From: Ferruginibacter sp.
Lineage (GTDB): Bacteria > Bacteroidota > Bacteroidia > Chitinophagales > Chitinophagaceae
Reading direction: 5' to 3'
DNA: 35,188 nt
NCBI GenBank assembly: GCA_013141435.1
Contig: JABFQZ010000037.1
Coordinates: 1-35,188 of the forward strand
Shown: positions 7,465 through 16,033 of the stretch, one piece after another
Layout of the letters: the number at the start of each line of letters is the position of its first letter
Position numbering within the stretch: the stretch's first letter is position 1
The notes under the pieces: generated by a model
What the model saw: only the letters and a program-made list of their open reading frames with translations
Database searches by the model: none
What the model was told of the DNA's origin: nothing
Position numbers and translations under genes: made by a program

Positions 7465-9450
7465 ATGTTACCGTTTTTATTTTATATTTTAAAAGTAATT
7501 ATTTGCTCAGCTATATTATTTGGCTATTACTGGTTTTTGCTACGCAATAAAGTTTTTCACACTTACAATAGATACTATTTATTGATGGTAATAATTTTAT
7601 CTATCTTACTGCCGTTGTGCCAAATTTCGGTATTGCATAAACCACATGTGGCAAATAAAAGTGTTATAAAAATGCTACAAGTAGTTACAACTAGTAATAA
7701 CTATATGGAAGAAATTATTATTGGAGAAAAACAAACTGGCAGCAACTATTTTATACAAATATTACCTTTTATTTATGGATTAATAAGTGTAGTTTTTTTA
7801 GGTATGCTTTTGCAAATGTTTTTTAAAATTTATATACTCTATAAATCGCATAAAAAACAAATCGTCAATAATATTTTCCTCATACAAACCAATGCCGCTA
7901 AAGGCACTCCATTTTCATTTTTCAATTACATTTTTTGGAACAATGAAATAGATATTAATAGCGAAGATGGAAATAGAATTTTTGCTCATGAGCTATCACA
8001 TGTAAATGCCAAACATAGCTACGATAAATTGCTTGTAAACCTTGTACTAATTGTACTGTGGAGCAACCCATTTTTTTGGCTTATACGAAAAGAACTGAGT
8101 ATGATACACGAATTTGTAGCAGATAAAAATGCGGTAAAAGATGGAAACACCAAGGAATTTGCTCTAATGATTTTAGCAACAACATTTCCAAAATACAATA
8201 ATATTATAACCAATAATTTTTTTTATTCACCAATTAAAAGAAGACTTATGATGCTTACAAAGAACAAACACCATAAAATGAATTACTTCAGCCGAATAGT
8301 AGCTTTACCATTACTTGCTATAACATTTACGGCATTTGCAGTAAAAGTAAAGAAAATGAATAACATTGATAATATTGAAAAACCAACTACTAAAATAATA
8401 AATACAGTTACTACAAAACAAATTACTGTGGTTTTAGATGCAGGGCATGGCGGTGTGGATAATGGCGGAGTTTACAATGGTATTTTTGAAAAAGATTTAG
8501 CTTTACAATTAATAAAAAAAATTAATAGCCTAAATACAAATACCAATGTAAAAATAATAATGACAAGAAATATCGATATATATCAATCTCCACAAGAAAA
8601 AGTAGCTTTTTCAAATGAACAAAATGCTGACATTTTTATATCGGTACATATAGATAATGTACCCAAAAATGAGTGCAATACAAAATCAGGATTATCTGTT
8701 TTTATAGCAAACGATGAAATAAAAAATAGTGAAGGAAGTAAACTATTAGCTTCGGCCATTATTGAAAGTTTTGAAAATAATTATGAACTACCTGTTGCAA
8801 AAAAACCATTACAAAGAAACGTAGCAATACGAGTTTTAAAAGAAAACAAAATACCAGCAATACTTATAGAAGCAGGTTATTTATGTAACTATAATGATTT
8901 AGCATATTTACAATCTGCAAATGGGCAAGAAACTTTTGCAACTAATGTATTAAATGCCATAAATAATTTTGCCGAAAACAAAGATGCCATATTAAATTTT
9001 GAACCCCAAAAACCAAATGTAGCTGATACTCCAATTTATTACAAAGGAAAAAAAGTTAAAAGCTTTGAAATATCGGACAAAACGCAAAAAGTATATTTAA
9101 AATTTGCAGATAAAACAAAAGAAACCATTAGCATAATACAAGCATTGGCAGTAGGAATAACAATGCCTCCTCCTCCTCCTCCACCACCACTACCTCCATT
9201 ACCACCACTGCAAGCCTCTCCCATTTCGATAAATGAATTACAAGAAGCATTGAGCGACTCTAGCAGTACAATTATATTATTAAAAGGCAAACAAATTGAT
9301 AGGGAATTAGGAATAAGGATTTTAAAAAATTATTCGAATAATTTTACTGTTTACAATAAGAAATTAGCTTATGAAAAATTTGGAATCGAAACAAAAAACG
9401 GTTTAATTGATATAATAAAACAAGGAGAAAAAATGATTTTGGAAAAGTGA
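7465..9450 (+). CDS. M56 (BlaR1-type) membrane protease fused to an Amidase_3 N-acetylmuramoyl-L-alanine amidase
   Basis: This 661-residue protein opens with an M56 module: membrane spans near 5-25, 38-55, 97-120, 190-205 and 277-293, and a cytoplasmic zinc-protease motif HELSH at 175-179, with a further HEFVAD at 215-220. In BlaR1 the segment after the last span is an external penicillin-binding sensor. Here it is a zinc amidase (about 320-505) with all Amidase_3 residues: DAGHGG with His328, Glu342 in NGIFEKD, His395 in SVHID, and catalytic Glu469 in LIEAGY. This enzyme class cuts the bond between MurNAc and the stem peptide. A proline-rich stretch (568-582) and a plug-like segment (YEKFGIETKNGLIDI) follow. 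The TGA overlaps the GTG of the TonB-like gene. Inferred role: cell-wall sensing or turnover linked to BlaI release. Confidence 0.85.
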   Translation: MLPFLFYILKVIICSAILFGYYWFLLRNKVFHTYNRYYLLMVIILSILLPLCQISVLHKPHVANKSVIKMLQVVTTSNNYMEEIIIGEKQTGSNYFIQILPFIYGLISVVFLGMLLQMFFKIYILYKSHKKQIVNNIFLIQTNAAKGTPFSFFNYIFWNNEIDINSEDGNRIFAHELSHVNAKHSYDKLLVNLVLIVLWSNPFFWLIRKELSMIHEFVADKNAVKDGNTKEFALMILATTFPKYNNIITNNFFYSPIKRRLMMLTKNKHHKMNYFSRIVALPLLAITFTAFAVKVKKMNNIDNIEKPTTKIINTVTTKQITVVLDAGHGGVDNGGVYNGIFEKDLALQLIKKINSLNTNTNVKIIMTRNIDIYQSPQEKVAFSNEQNADIFISVHIDNVPKNECNTKSGLSVFIANDEIKNSEGSKLLASAIIESFENNYELPVAKKPLQRNVAIRVLKENKIPAILIEAGYLCNYNDLAYLQSANGQETFATNVLNAINNFAENKDAILNFEPQKPNVADTPIYYKGKKVKSFEISDKTQKVYLKFADKTKETISIIQALAVGITMPPPPPPPPLPPLPPLQASPISINELQEALSDSSSTIILLKGKQIDRELGIRILKNYSNNFTVYNKKLAYEKFGIETKNGLIDIIKQGEKMILEK

Positions 9451-9803
9451 AACCGGTTCCACAATATGATGACAGAAGAATTGTATTTGAAAAAGTAGAG
9501 CAATACCCAGAATTTATTGGTGGTGTAGCCGAATGGAAAAAATACTTACAAAAAAATTTAGATGCTACTTTACCTTCAAAAGAAGGTTGGAAAGCCGGAA
9601 CATATCAGATAACGGTACGTTTTATTGTAGAAAAAGATGGAAGTATAAACGATGTAACAACTACCGATTATGTAAACTCAAAAACAGCAAACCAATGTAT
9701 AGACTTAATAAAAAAAGGACCAAAATGGCAGCCAGCAAAGCAAAACGGACATATTGTAACAGCATATAGAAATCAACCAATAACTTTTTTAGTTTCAGAA
9801 TAA
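9447..9803 (+). CDS. TonB C-terminal domain protein, split from the M56-amidase gene
   Basis: This 118-residue frame is essentially one TonB C-terminal domain: VFEKVEQYPEFIGGVAEWKK, then ITVRFIVEKDGSINDV, KKGPKWQPAKQNGH and YRNQPITFLVSE. In many Bacteroidota M56 proteins this domain is the C-terminal end of the same chain. Here it starts with GTG at 9447-9449, overlapping the M56-amidase stop (GTGA), and lies in the -1 frame relative to it. There is no signal peptide or membrane span, so a separate product would stay in the cytoplasm, where a TonB domain has no known use. That makes ribosomal frameshifting, a recent frameshift mutation or a sequencing error worth considering. AAGGAG at 9422-9427 is about 20 nt from the GTG, too far for a normal ribosome-binding site. 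Confidence 0.8.
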   Translation: MKPVPQYDDRRIVFEKVEQYPEFIGGVAEWKKYLQKNLDATLPSKEGWKAGTYQITVRFIVEKDGSINDVTTTDYVNSKTANQCIDLIKKGPKWQPAKQNGHIVTAYRNQPITFLVSE

Positions 9804-9858
9804 GTAAAGTTAATAATCTTAACTAATTAAAAGTTTAGAAAGTGCATTCGATAAAAAT

Positions 9859-9884
9859 CGCATCAAAAAAAGATGCGTTTTTTT
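9859..9884 (+). terminator. Intrinsic terminator after the BlaI/M56-amidase/TonB unit
   Basis: A 6-bp perfect stem CGCATC/GATGCG (9859-9864 and 9872-9877) encloses a seven-A loop and is followed at once by seven Ts. It lies 56 nt after the TonB-domain stop, the expected place for the end of this operon. Confidence 0.85.
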
Positions 9885-9923
9885 ATGGTATTTATTTTAT
9901 CTTCATTAAAATAAATTCAAAAT

Positions 9924-10409
9924 ATGAAAAAATATTTTTTCTTTTTTAGTGCTTTCTTTTTTTTTAAATCGATTAATATATATGCTCAAAACAATGCCAT
10001 ATTACCAACAAAATTAGCTACCACTACCTTGCTTAAAACCCCTGCTGGCACAACAGCACAAGCCAATGGAGTAAATTGTTCTACTATGATAGTTACAGTA
10101 GATACCAGCATACGAGTATCGCCAAAACATGCTTACTTAAGTGTAGATATTACTGGCTTTACTGGCACAAGCCAAATGGAAATACTGGGTGGCACTCATA
10201 GTTTTTGGGTGTTTGATAAAGCTGGCAAACAAATTATTTTTAAAGAAAAAGTATTGTACAATGTAAAGGCCGAAATGGGAAATAATGTAGTAAAACTAAT
10301 TTTGAAAATTCCGTTTCGTTTAAAAACCGATAAAAATTTATATACAGTACATTATCGTTGGGAAAATAAAGATAAACGCAAATATATGGATTTGCTAACA
10401 GTAAAGTAG
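9924..10409 (+). CDS. Secreted protein of unknown function
   Basis: The protein has 161 residues. A strongly hydrophobic, Phe-rich signal peptide spans residues 1-21 (ending SINIYA, then QNNA). The mature part has alternating beta-strand patterns (IVTVDTSIRVSPKHAYLSVDI; YTVHYRWENKDKRKYMDLL) and one cysteine. I do not recognise a family. It follows a strong terminator, so it is probably transcribed alone. A periplasmic or surface beta-sandwich is a guess from the strand pattern. Confidence 0.6.
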   Translation: MKKYFFFFSAFFFFKSINIYAQNNAILPTKLATTTLLKTPAGTTAQANGVNCSTMIVTVDTSIRVSPKHAYLSVDITGFTGTSQMEILGGTHSFWVFDKAGKQIIFKEKVLYNVKAEMGNNVVKLILKIPFRLKTDKNLYTVHYRWENKDKRKYMDLLTVK

Positions 10410-10487
10410 TATAAATTTTTTGACAGTATCTCCTATTTTAATTTTTCTATACAAATTGCAAAAGATGACAAAAGCAAAAATGCTCAG

Positions 10488-10567
10488 AGTAGCCCAGATT
10501 GTAACGGTTATCCTTTTTGTATGCCGATAGGCTACAAAAAGATAATAGTGAAAAGCTGGAAACTACT
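10488..10567 (+). repeat. Structured intergenic element, copy A
   Basis: The 80-nt sequence folds on itself. The outer stem is AGTAG-C-CCAG (10488-10497) with CTGG-AAA-CTACT (10556-10567). The inner stem is TATC-C-TTTTTGTA (10509-10521) with TACAAAAAGATA (10533-10544), leaving one bulged C. The tip is GCC-GATA-GGC. Between the stems is an internal loop, ATTGTAACGG on the left and ATAGTGAAAAG on the right. The loop sequences and bulged C recur in copy B at 23814-23884 on the other strand. It lies between two convergent genes. It could be a dispersed repeat, a structured RNA or a two-way transcription end; no known family name is assigned. Confidence 0.7.
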
Positions 10568-10612
10568 GTTGATAATGGTTTTTACACTGCTGCTTCTTCC
10601 CTAAAAATAAGC

Positions 10613-11197
10613 TTAATGAATATATTTGTTTTCTGAAAAGTTTTCAAGTATTTTTTTTACTACAACCCTTGATGCGTACTTTTTACTAGGATCGCTTTCA
10701 ACATTTAAAGTTGCAATCCAAAATTTTTCATAATTTGAATTAGATTTAAACAATCTAATACTAAATTTTTGTTTAAATGAAGTTTTATAAGACGGTACTT
10801 TTATAAATATCTTGCTGTTATAATAATAATTTTGGTTTTTAACTAAAGTTAAAATATGTGATGTATCAACCGGAGATATGAATAAAACTGCTTTAAAACC
10901 TTTTTTATTTATCATTTCATATTCATTGTTAGCATCACTATTGTTTTTGCCTAAATAAATATAAGAAGCAGAAACTTGTTGACTATTTAACTTTTTTATC
11001 ATTTCCCCACTAACATTTTCCAAAAATAATCTAGGCAATGATGCGCCTGAACCAATAATTAAAATACTATCAATATCAAAATTAATTGAATCTGCTAATT
11101 CCACCTTTAAATCTACTTTTGTATTTACTTCATTACTAAACTGACAATAGGAAGTAATCGAAAAACACAAAGAAATTATTAACAGGCTAACCTTCAT
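10613..11197 (-). CDS. Secreted protein of unknown function
   Basis: This 194-residue protein has a signal peptide at residues 1-18 (LLIISLCFSITSYC, then QFSN). The mature part includes DSILIIGSGASLPRLFLENVSGEMIKKL, suggestive of an alpha/beta fold, and a Lys-rich C-terminus. The cysteine at the signal-peptide end is not in a good lipobox context. No family is recognised. It lies 30 nt downstream of smc on the same strand and may be co-transcribed, but nothing ties it to chromosome segregation. Confidence 0.6.
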   Translation of the reverse strand: MKVSLLIISLCFSITSYCQFSNEVNTKVDLKVELADSINFDIDSILIIGSGASLPRLFLENVSGEMIKKLNSQQVSASYIYLGKNNSDANNEYEMINKKGFKAVLFISPVDTSHILTLVKNQNYYYNSKIFIKVPSYKTSFKQKFSIRLFKSNSNYEKFWIATLNVESDPSKKYASRVVVKKILENFSENKYIH

Positions 11198-11227
11198 AAT
11201 TTAATAAAAATGAAATTGTATTAAAAA

Positions 11228-14200
11228 TTAATTCAAACTTCTAAAATCTACAGGCACTAATTTGCTTACACCAGCCTCTTGCATGGTTACGCCATAAATA
11301 ACATCTACGGCGCTCATGGTTTGCTTATTGTGTGTTACTATAATAAACTGGCTGTTTTCGCTAAATTGTTTTATCATGTTAGTAAACTTACCTACGTTAG
11401 CATCATCAAGTGGTGCATCTACTTCATCTAAAATACAAAATGGTGCAGGCTTTATTAAGTAAATGGCAAACAACAATGCAGTAGCAGTTAAGGTTTTTTC
11501 GCCACCACTAAGTTGCCCTATAGACGAAGGTCTTTTTCCTTTTGGTTTTGCTACAATATCAATACCAGTTTCGGCAAGGTTTTCAGGATCTACCAATACC
11601 ATATCGGCAGTATCTTCGTCGGTAAATAATGCTTTAAAAACTTTTTGGAAATTCTCCCTAGTTTTATTAAAAGTTTCTAAAAATTGTTGGTTAGCTGTTG
11701 CTTCTACTTCTTGTATGGTTTGCATCAAACTATCTTTGGCAGTAACCAAGTCATTTTTTTGCTCCAAAATAAATTCGTAGCGTTTTTTCATTTCGGTATA
11801 AGCTTCTATGGCAGTAGGGTTTACTTCTCCTATATTTTCTAAGCGTTTTTTCATTCGTTCGTTACGCTCTTTTAAATCTTCTACAGCATCGGTACCAGTA
11901 CGAGGCTCATCTATTATTACATCAAGATCTATTTTAAACTCTACATTCAACCTTTCTTTCATACCACTAAGTTGTAGTTTAAGGTCGGTAAGTTTATCTT
12001 TAATTTCGTTAAGCAATGTATCTATAATTTCTTTCGATTTTTGTTTTTGCTTTAGTGTTGTTTCTTTTTCTTGTAAAGCATTTCGCAAATTATAGTATGC
12101 TTGGTCAGCTTCGTTTAATTTCTTTTCCTCAATTTCTTTATTTTGCAATATTTCTACCAATAATGTTTCTAAAGTTTTTAAATTATCGGCTGTGGTATTT
12201 ATTGCTTCATCACTATCTTTTAGTTGTGTACTACTTGTTTCTACCTGGGCTTGCAAATCTTTTAATTGGTTATTTTTAAAAGCCAACTCGGTAGTAAGCG
12301 ATGCTACTTTACTTTGTTGTTTTGCAAAATTTATATTACACTCATTATAAGCAGCTCCAGCAAAATTATACTCTTGCTCCGATGTGGCATACGCCAATTC
12401 TACATCTTGTAATTTATCTGCTAACTCCTCTAACTGGGTGTTAAATTTATCTAAAGCTGTTCTGGTATCTGCAATGGCATCATGATTTTGTTGTAATTGC
12501 AACTCCATTTCGCTAGTACGAGTAATACCATTAGTTTGTTGGTGGTGTAAGTTTTCTATTTTATTTTGTAACGAAAAAACAAGGTTAGTTAAGTTACTTA
12601 TATCTTGTTGTGTTTGTTTTATTACATTTTCTTTTAATTGTTCATTATAGGAAATTACTTCATTGTGCTTAGCTTGTATTTCTGCTTTTAGTGCAGCTAC
12701 ATTAGCACTTTGTACAATTATTTCAGCTTGTAGTTTTTCTACATTTTTAGCTCTTCCTATTTTTTTACCTTCAAATAAACCAACGCTACCACCAGTAATA
12801 AAATATTTGCCTTGTACAAATTTTCCTGTTTTTTCTAATATAACTGCATTGCCAGTTTGTGCTACTGTATTATCGCTTTCGGCAATAAATACATTACCCA
12901 AAAGTTGTTTCGCTAGTGTAGCATATTTTTCATCAATTTCAATTACATCTAAAGCTGCTACAGTATTTGTAGGTTTATTATACTCGGTTGTATCTGTAAA
13001 TTTATCTAGTAAAAAGAAATTGGCTTTGCCCTTTTTATTATCGGCTAATAAGCTAATGGCTTGTAAGCCTTCTTGCAAATTGTTTACTACATAATAATTC
13101 AAATATTGGTCCAATACATTTTCTACCGCTGCCCTGTATTCTTCTTGCACAAAAATTAAATCAGATAATAATGGTGCATCTTTATTCCACCCATTATTAT
13201 TGTGCAAAAACTTAACACTTTCTGGGTAGCCTTCCATACTATCTACCAAACTCTTTAGCAAATCGTATTCGTTTGTACGGGCATCTAGCTTACGGGTTTC
13301 GTCAGCCAAATTATTTCGCATACCTTCCATTAGGTTTTGCGTAGCTAGTATTTGTTCTTTGGTACGGTCTTGGTGTTCTTGTAATTTTTGTAACTCGGTT
13401 TTCTTATTTTCTAGCTCAGTTTCTTTTTCGTTTTTATCTGCCTCCAAAGTTTGCAACTGGCTTGTGCGTACTTTTTGTTCTTCACTAAGTTGATGTATTG
13501 TTCTTTGCAAATTTTGAATGCTTGTATCGGCTACGGCTACTTTTTTCTCACTATCAAACCTACTCATTTGCAAGGCTTGATTTTCTTTGCGTAGTGTATC
13601 TATGCTGCTGCGCTTTTCATCAAATGTTCTTCTCTTATCTTCTACAGCATCTTTTAAATCTTCTACTTTTTCTTCTAACTCTGTTACTTTTGCTTCTTCA
13701 TCTACAATTTGCAATGCTGTAAATTCAATACTTTCTTCTAAGCCTTTTAATTGTCCGCTTGCTTTTTGTAAAAAATCGTTTAAGTTGGTTTTGGTTTCTT
13801 TTAAATATTGCAACCTTTGGCTACTTAAGTTTTTTTCGCCTTCTTTATTTCTTACAATATCCAACATTTCGTTGTAAGCATGTTGCATGGCTTGCAAGGC
13901 TTTCTCTTTTTCTACAAACGCCAATTTTTCTGCTTCCAAGGCAGCATCTTCGCCAGCTATGGCTGTTTCTAATTCTATTCTTTTATCTACTTCTTCTTGT
14001 TGCTGGTGGTTTAAATCTCTATAAGTAATATTAAACCCTTCTAAGGCAGCTTTTGCCAATTCTATTGATACTTCTTTATATTCTTTTTTTATTTCAAAAT
14101 ATTTCTCAGCTTTTTTTGCTTGGTTTTCGAGGCTTTTAAGTTGATTATTTATTTCAAAAAGTAAATCTTCTATACGAGCAAGATCTTGCTCTGTTGCATC

Positions 14201-14743
14201 TAATTTTAATTTTGCTTCTTTTTTTCTTGTTTTATAAATGGTAATACCTGCAGCTTGTTCCAACATTCTGCGCCTACTATTTTCTTTATCTTTTATAATA
14301 TCATCTACCATTCCTAACTCAATAATGGCATAACTATCGGTACTTACACCTGTATCCATAAATAGGTTATGAATATCTTTTAGCCTACAGGCCACATCAT
14401 TTAGTCGATATTCGCTTTCGCCGCTTTTGTAGTATTTACGGGTTACGGTTACGGTATTAAACTCTGTGGGCAATAAGTTTTTTGTATTTTCAAATGTAAG
14501 ACTTACCTCAGCCAAGCCACTAGCATTACGGGTTTTACTGCCGTTAAACACCAAACTTTCTAGGTTTTCGCTACGTAAGTTGCTTATTTTATGCTCGCCT
14601 ATTACCCAACGAATACTATCTATAATATTGCTTTTACCGCAGCCATTTGGCCCAATTACGCCAGTAATACCTTCATCAAAATTGAGTACAGTTTTATCGG
14701 CAAAACTCTTAAATCCTTTAATTTCTAAACTCTTTAAACGCAC
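11228..14743 (-). CDS. smc: Chromosome segregation protein SMC
   Basis: This 1171-residue protein has full SMC architecture. The N-terminal ATPase half carries Walker A GPNGCGKSN (about 32-40). A long coiled coil is followed by a hinge domain (about 520-660; GYPESVKFL, FFLLDKF, ITGGSVGLFEGKKIGR), the return coil, and the C-terminal half with signature LSGGEKTLTA (about 1078) and Walker B FCILDEVDAPLDD. It forms the ring of the bacterial condensin with ScpA and ScpB, which are not in this window, and helps organise and separate chromosomes. The start is GTG at 14741-14743: an in-frame TAA three codons upstream rules out an earlier start, and MRLKSLEIKGFKSFADKT is the standard SMC N-terminus. 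Length is normal for the family. Confidence 0.97.
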   Translation of the reverse strand: MRLKSLEIKGFKSFADKTVLNFDEGITGVIGPNGCGKSNIIDSIRWVIGEHKISNLRSENLESLVFNGSKTRNASGLAEVSLTFENTKNLLPTEFNTVTVTRKYYKSGESEYRLNDVACRLKDIHNLFMDTGVSTDSYAIIELGMVDDIIKDKENSRRRMLEQAAGITIYKTRKKEAKLKLDATEQDLARIEDLLFEINNQLKSLENQAKKAEKYFEIKKEYKEVSIELAKAALEGFNITYRDLNHQQQEEVDKRIELETAIAGEDAALEAEKLAFVEKEKALQAMQHAYNEMLDIVRNKEGEKNLSSQRLQYLKETKTNLNDFLQKASGQLKGLEESIEFTALQIVDEEAKVTELEEKVEDLKDAVEDKRRTFDEKRSSIDTLRKENQALQMSRFDSEKKVAVADTSIQNLQRTIHQLSEEQKVRTSQLQTLEADKNEKETELENKKTELQKLQEHQDRTKEQILATQNLMEGMRNNLADETRKLDARTNEYDLLKSLVDSMEGYPESVKFLHNNNGWNKDAPLLSDLIFVQEEYRAAVENVLDQYLNYYVVNNLQEGLQAISLLADNKKGKANFFLLDKFTDTTEYNKPTNTVAALDVIEIDEKYATLAKQLLGNVFIAESDNTVAQTGNAVILEKTGKFVQGKYFITGGSVGLFEGKKIGRAKNVEKLQAEIIVQSANVAALKAEIQAKHNEVISYNEQLKENVIKQTQQDISNLTNLVFSLQNKIENLHHQQTNGITRTSEMELQLQQNHDAIADTRTALDKFNTQLEELADKLQDVELAYATSEQEYNFAGAAYNECNINFAKQQSKVASLTTELAFKNNQLKDLQAQVETSSTQLKDSDEAINTTADNLKTLETLLVEILQNKEIEEKKLNEADQAYYNLRNALQEKETTLKQKQKSKEIIDTLLNEIKDKLTDLKLQLSGMKERLNVEFKIDLDVIIDEPRTGTDAVEDLKERNERMKKRLENIGEVNPTAIEAYTEMKKRYEFILEQKNDLVTAKDSLMQTIQEVEATANQQFLETFNKTRENFQKVFKALFTDEDTADMVLVDPENLAETGIDIVAKPKGKRPSSIGQLSGGEKTLTATALLFAIYLIKPAPFCILDEVDAPLDDANVGKFTNMIKQFSENSQFIIVTHNKQTMSAVDVIYGVTMQEAGVSKLVPVDFRSLN

Positions 14744-14769
14744 AGTATCTTATTTTTTAAGTGGGAGGG

Positions 14770-14777
14770 CAAACATA
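14770..14777 (-). promoter_or_regulatory. Candidate -7 promoter element for smc
   Basis: On the minus strand TATGTTTG matches the Bacteroidota -7 consensus TAnnTTTG and lies 26 nt upstream of the GTG start. The -33 position holds only a T-rich tract (CTTTTT), so the match is partial. The rest of the 14744-15039 intergenic stretch shows nothing else I can support. Confidence 0.4.
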
Positions 14778-15039
14778 CATGAAAATACGGAAAAGAAAAA
14801 GTGCATTTTAGTGTAAATATTACCTAATTTATACTAATATGGCCGTAGTCATTGGTAAAATCTAACTACATCAAAAATGAGAGTTGAATTATTACATATA
14901 TTTAATATTATAATGTTTTGCATATTATTATTTAATTCAGTGTAAATGGTTAAGAAAGTAGCCAAGTTTAAAATTGTATTACAGGCTTAATTTGTAAAGA
15001 AATATTGATTTTATTCTCAAACCTATTATTTTTACCAAA

Positions 15040-16029
15040 ATGCAAACAGCAGCACAAAATTTATCTATACAAAAAAAAATTGCAGCCCTTTCTATAGTAT
15101 TATTTATTATAAAAATAGCTGCTTATTTGCTTACACATTCAGTAGCTATACTTACAGATGCTTTGGAAAGTATTGTAAATATTGTAGCAGGTATTTTAGG
15201 AATTTATAGTTTAATAGTATCGGCTAGGCCAAAAGATACGGATCACCCTTACGGACATGGCAAAGTTGAATTTATATCGGCAGCTGTAGAAGGTACACTA
15301 ATATTTGTGGCAGGCATATTAATCATTTATGGTGCTGCCAAAAATTTAGCAAATCCAAAGGTTGTTCATAAATTAGATTGGGGTATTGCATTAATTGTAA
15401 TTACAGCTATTGTAAATTATTTTGCTGGATACATTTGTGTAAAAACTGGCAAAAAAAATAAATCGTTACCACTTATTGCAGGTGGACAACATTTAATAAG
15501 TGATACTTACACCACTATGGGTATAATTGGTGGACTAATTTTGCTATATTTTACAAATATATATTGGATAGATAGTGCTGTAGCAATATTATTTGCTTGC
15601 ATAATATCTTATACTGGGTATAAAATTATACGTAGCTCTGTAGCAGGCATAATGGATGAAGCAGATGAAAAATTATTAACAGAAATAATAAATACTCTTA
15701 ATATAAATAGAAATGCCAATTGGATAGATTTGCATAATCTCAGGGTAATAAAATATGGAGCATTGCTACATTTAGATGCACACCTTACTGTACCATGGTA
15801 TTTTAATGTGTATGAAGCTCACAACGAAATAGATGAATTATCTGCTTTATTAAAAAACAAATATGGTAATAGTTTAGAAATATTTGTACATACTGACGCT
15901 TGTATGCAATTTAGTTGTGCTATTTGCATAAAATCGGATTGTAAAGTAAGAAATGAATCATTTACAAAAAAAATAAATTGGTGTAAAGAAAATATTTCGG
16001 CAAATAAAAAACATGATGCAACTTTTTAA
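15040..16029 (+). CDS. Cation diffusion facilitator (CDF) family metal transporter
   Basis: This 329-residue inner-membrane protein has about six spans, the CDF loop HPYGHGKVEF after span 2, and an HxxxD metal site in span 5 (GQHLISDTY). The span 2 site reads TDALESIVN, so the paired acidic residue usual in FieF/CzcD is Glu or Asn here, as I recall for other Bacteroidota members. The C-terminal cytoplasmic domain carries LHNLRVIKYGALLHLDAHLTV, as in CDF dimerisation domains, and ends with a Cys/His cluster (HTDACMQFSCAICIKSDC) that may bind metal. It should export divalent cations such as zinc, iron or manganese by proton exchange; the metal is not clear. It is a single gene, convergent with the dipeptidase at 16034. 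Confidence 0.88.
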   Translation: MQTAAQNLSIQKKIAALSIVLFIIKIAAYLLTHSVAILTDALESIVNIVAGILGIYSLIVSARPKDTDHPYGHGKVEFISAAVEGTLIFVAGILIIYGAAKNLANPKVVHKLDWGIALIVITAIVNYFAGYICVKTGKKNKSLPLIAGGQHLISDTYTTMGIIGGLILLYFTNIYWIDSAVAILFACIISYTGYKIIRSSVAGIMDEADEKLLTEIINTLNINRNANWIDLHNLRVIKYGALLHLDAHLTVPWYFNVYEAHNEIDELSALLKNKYGNSLEIFVHTDACMQFSCAICIKSDCKVRNESFTKKINWCKENISANKKHDATF

Positions 16030-16033
16030 TAAT

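Noticed and set aside
9169..9216. CCT/CCA-rich run as a possible slippage or frameshift site
   Set aside because: It encodes a smooth proline-rich linker with the frame intact on both sides; the codons alternate enough to limit slippage.
10488..10567. Structured element as a tRNA or standard terminator
   Set aside because: There is no T-loop or anticodon arm pattern and no U-tract after the stem; the conserved internal loop is not part of an intrinsic terminator.
11463..14816. Several open plus-strand frames opposite smc
   Set aside because: All are antisense to a well-conserved SMC reading frame and have biased, hydrophobic or low-complexity products.
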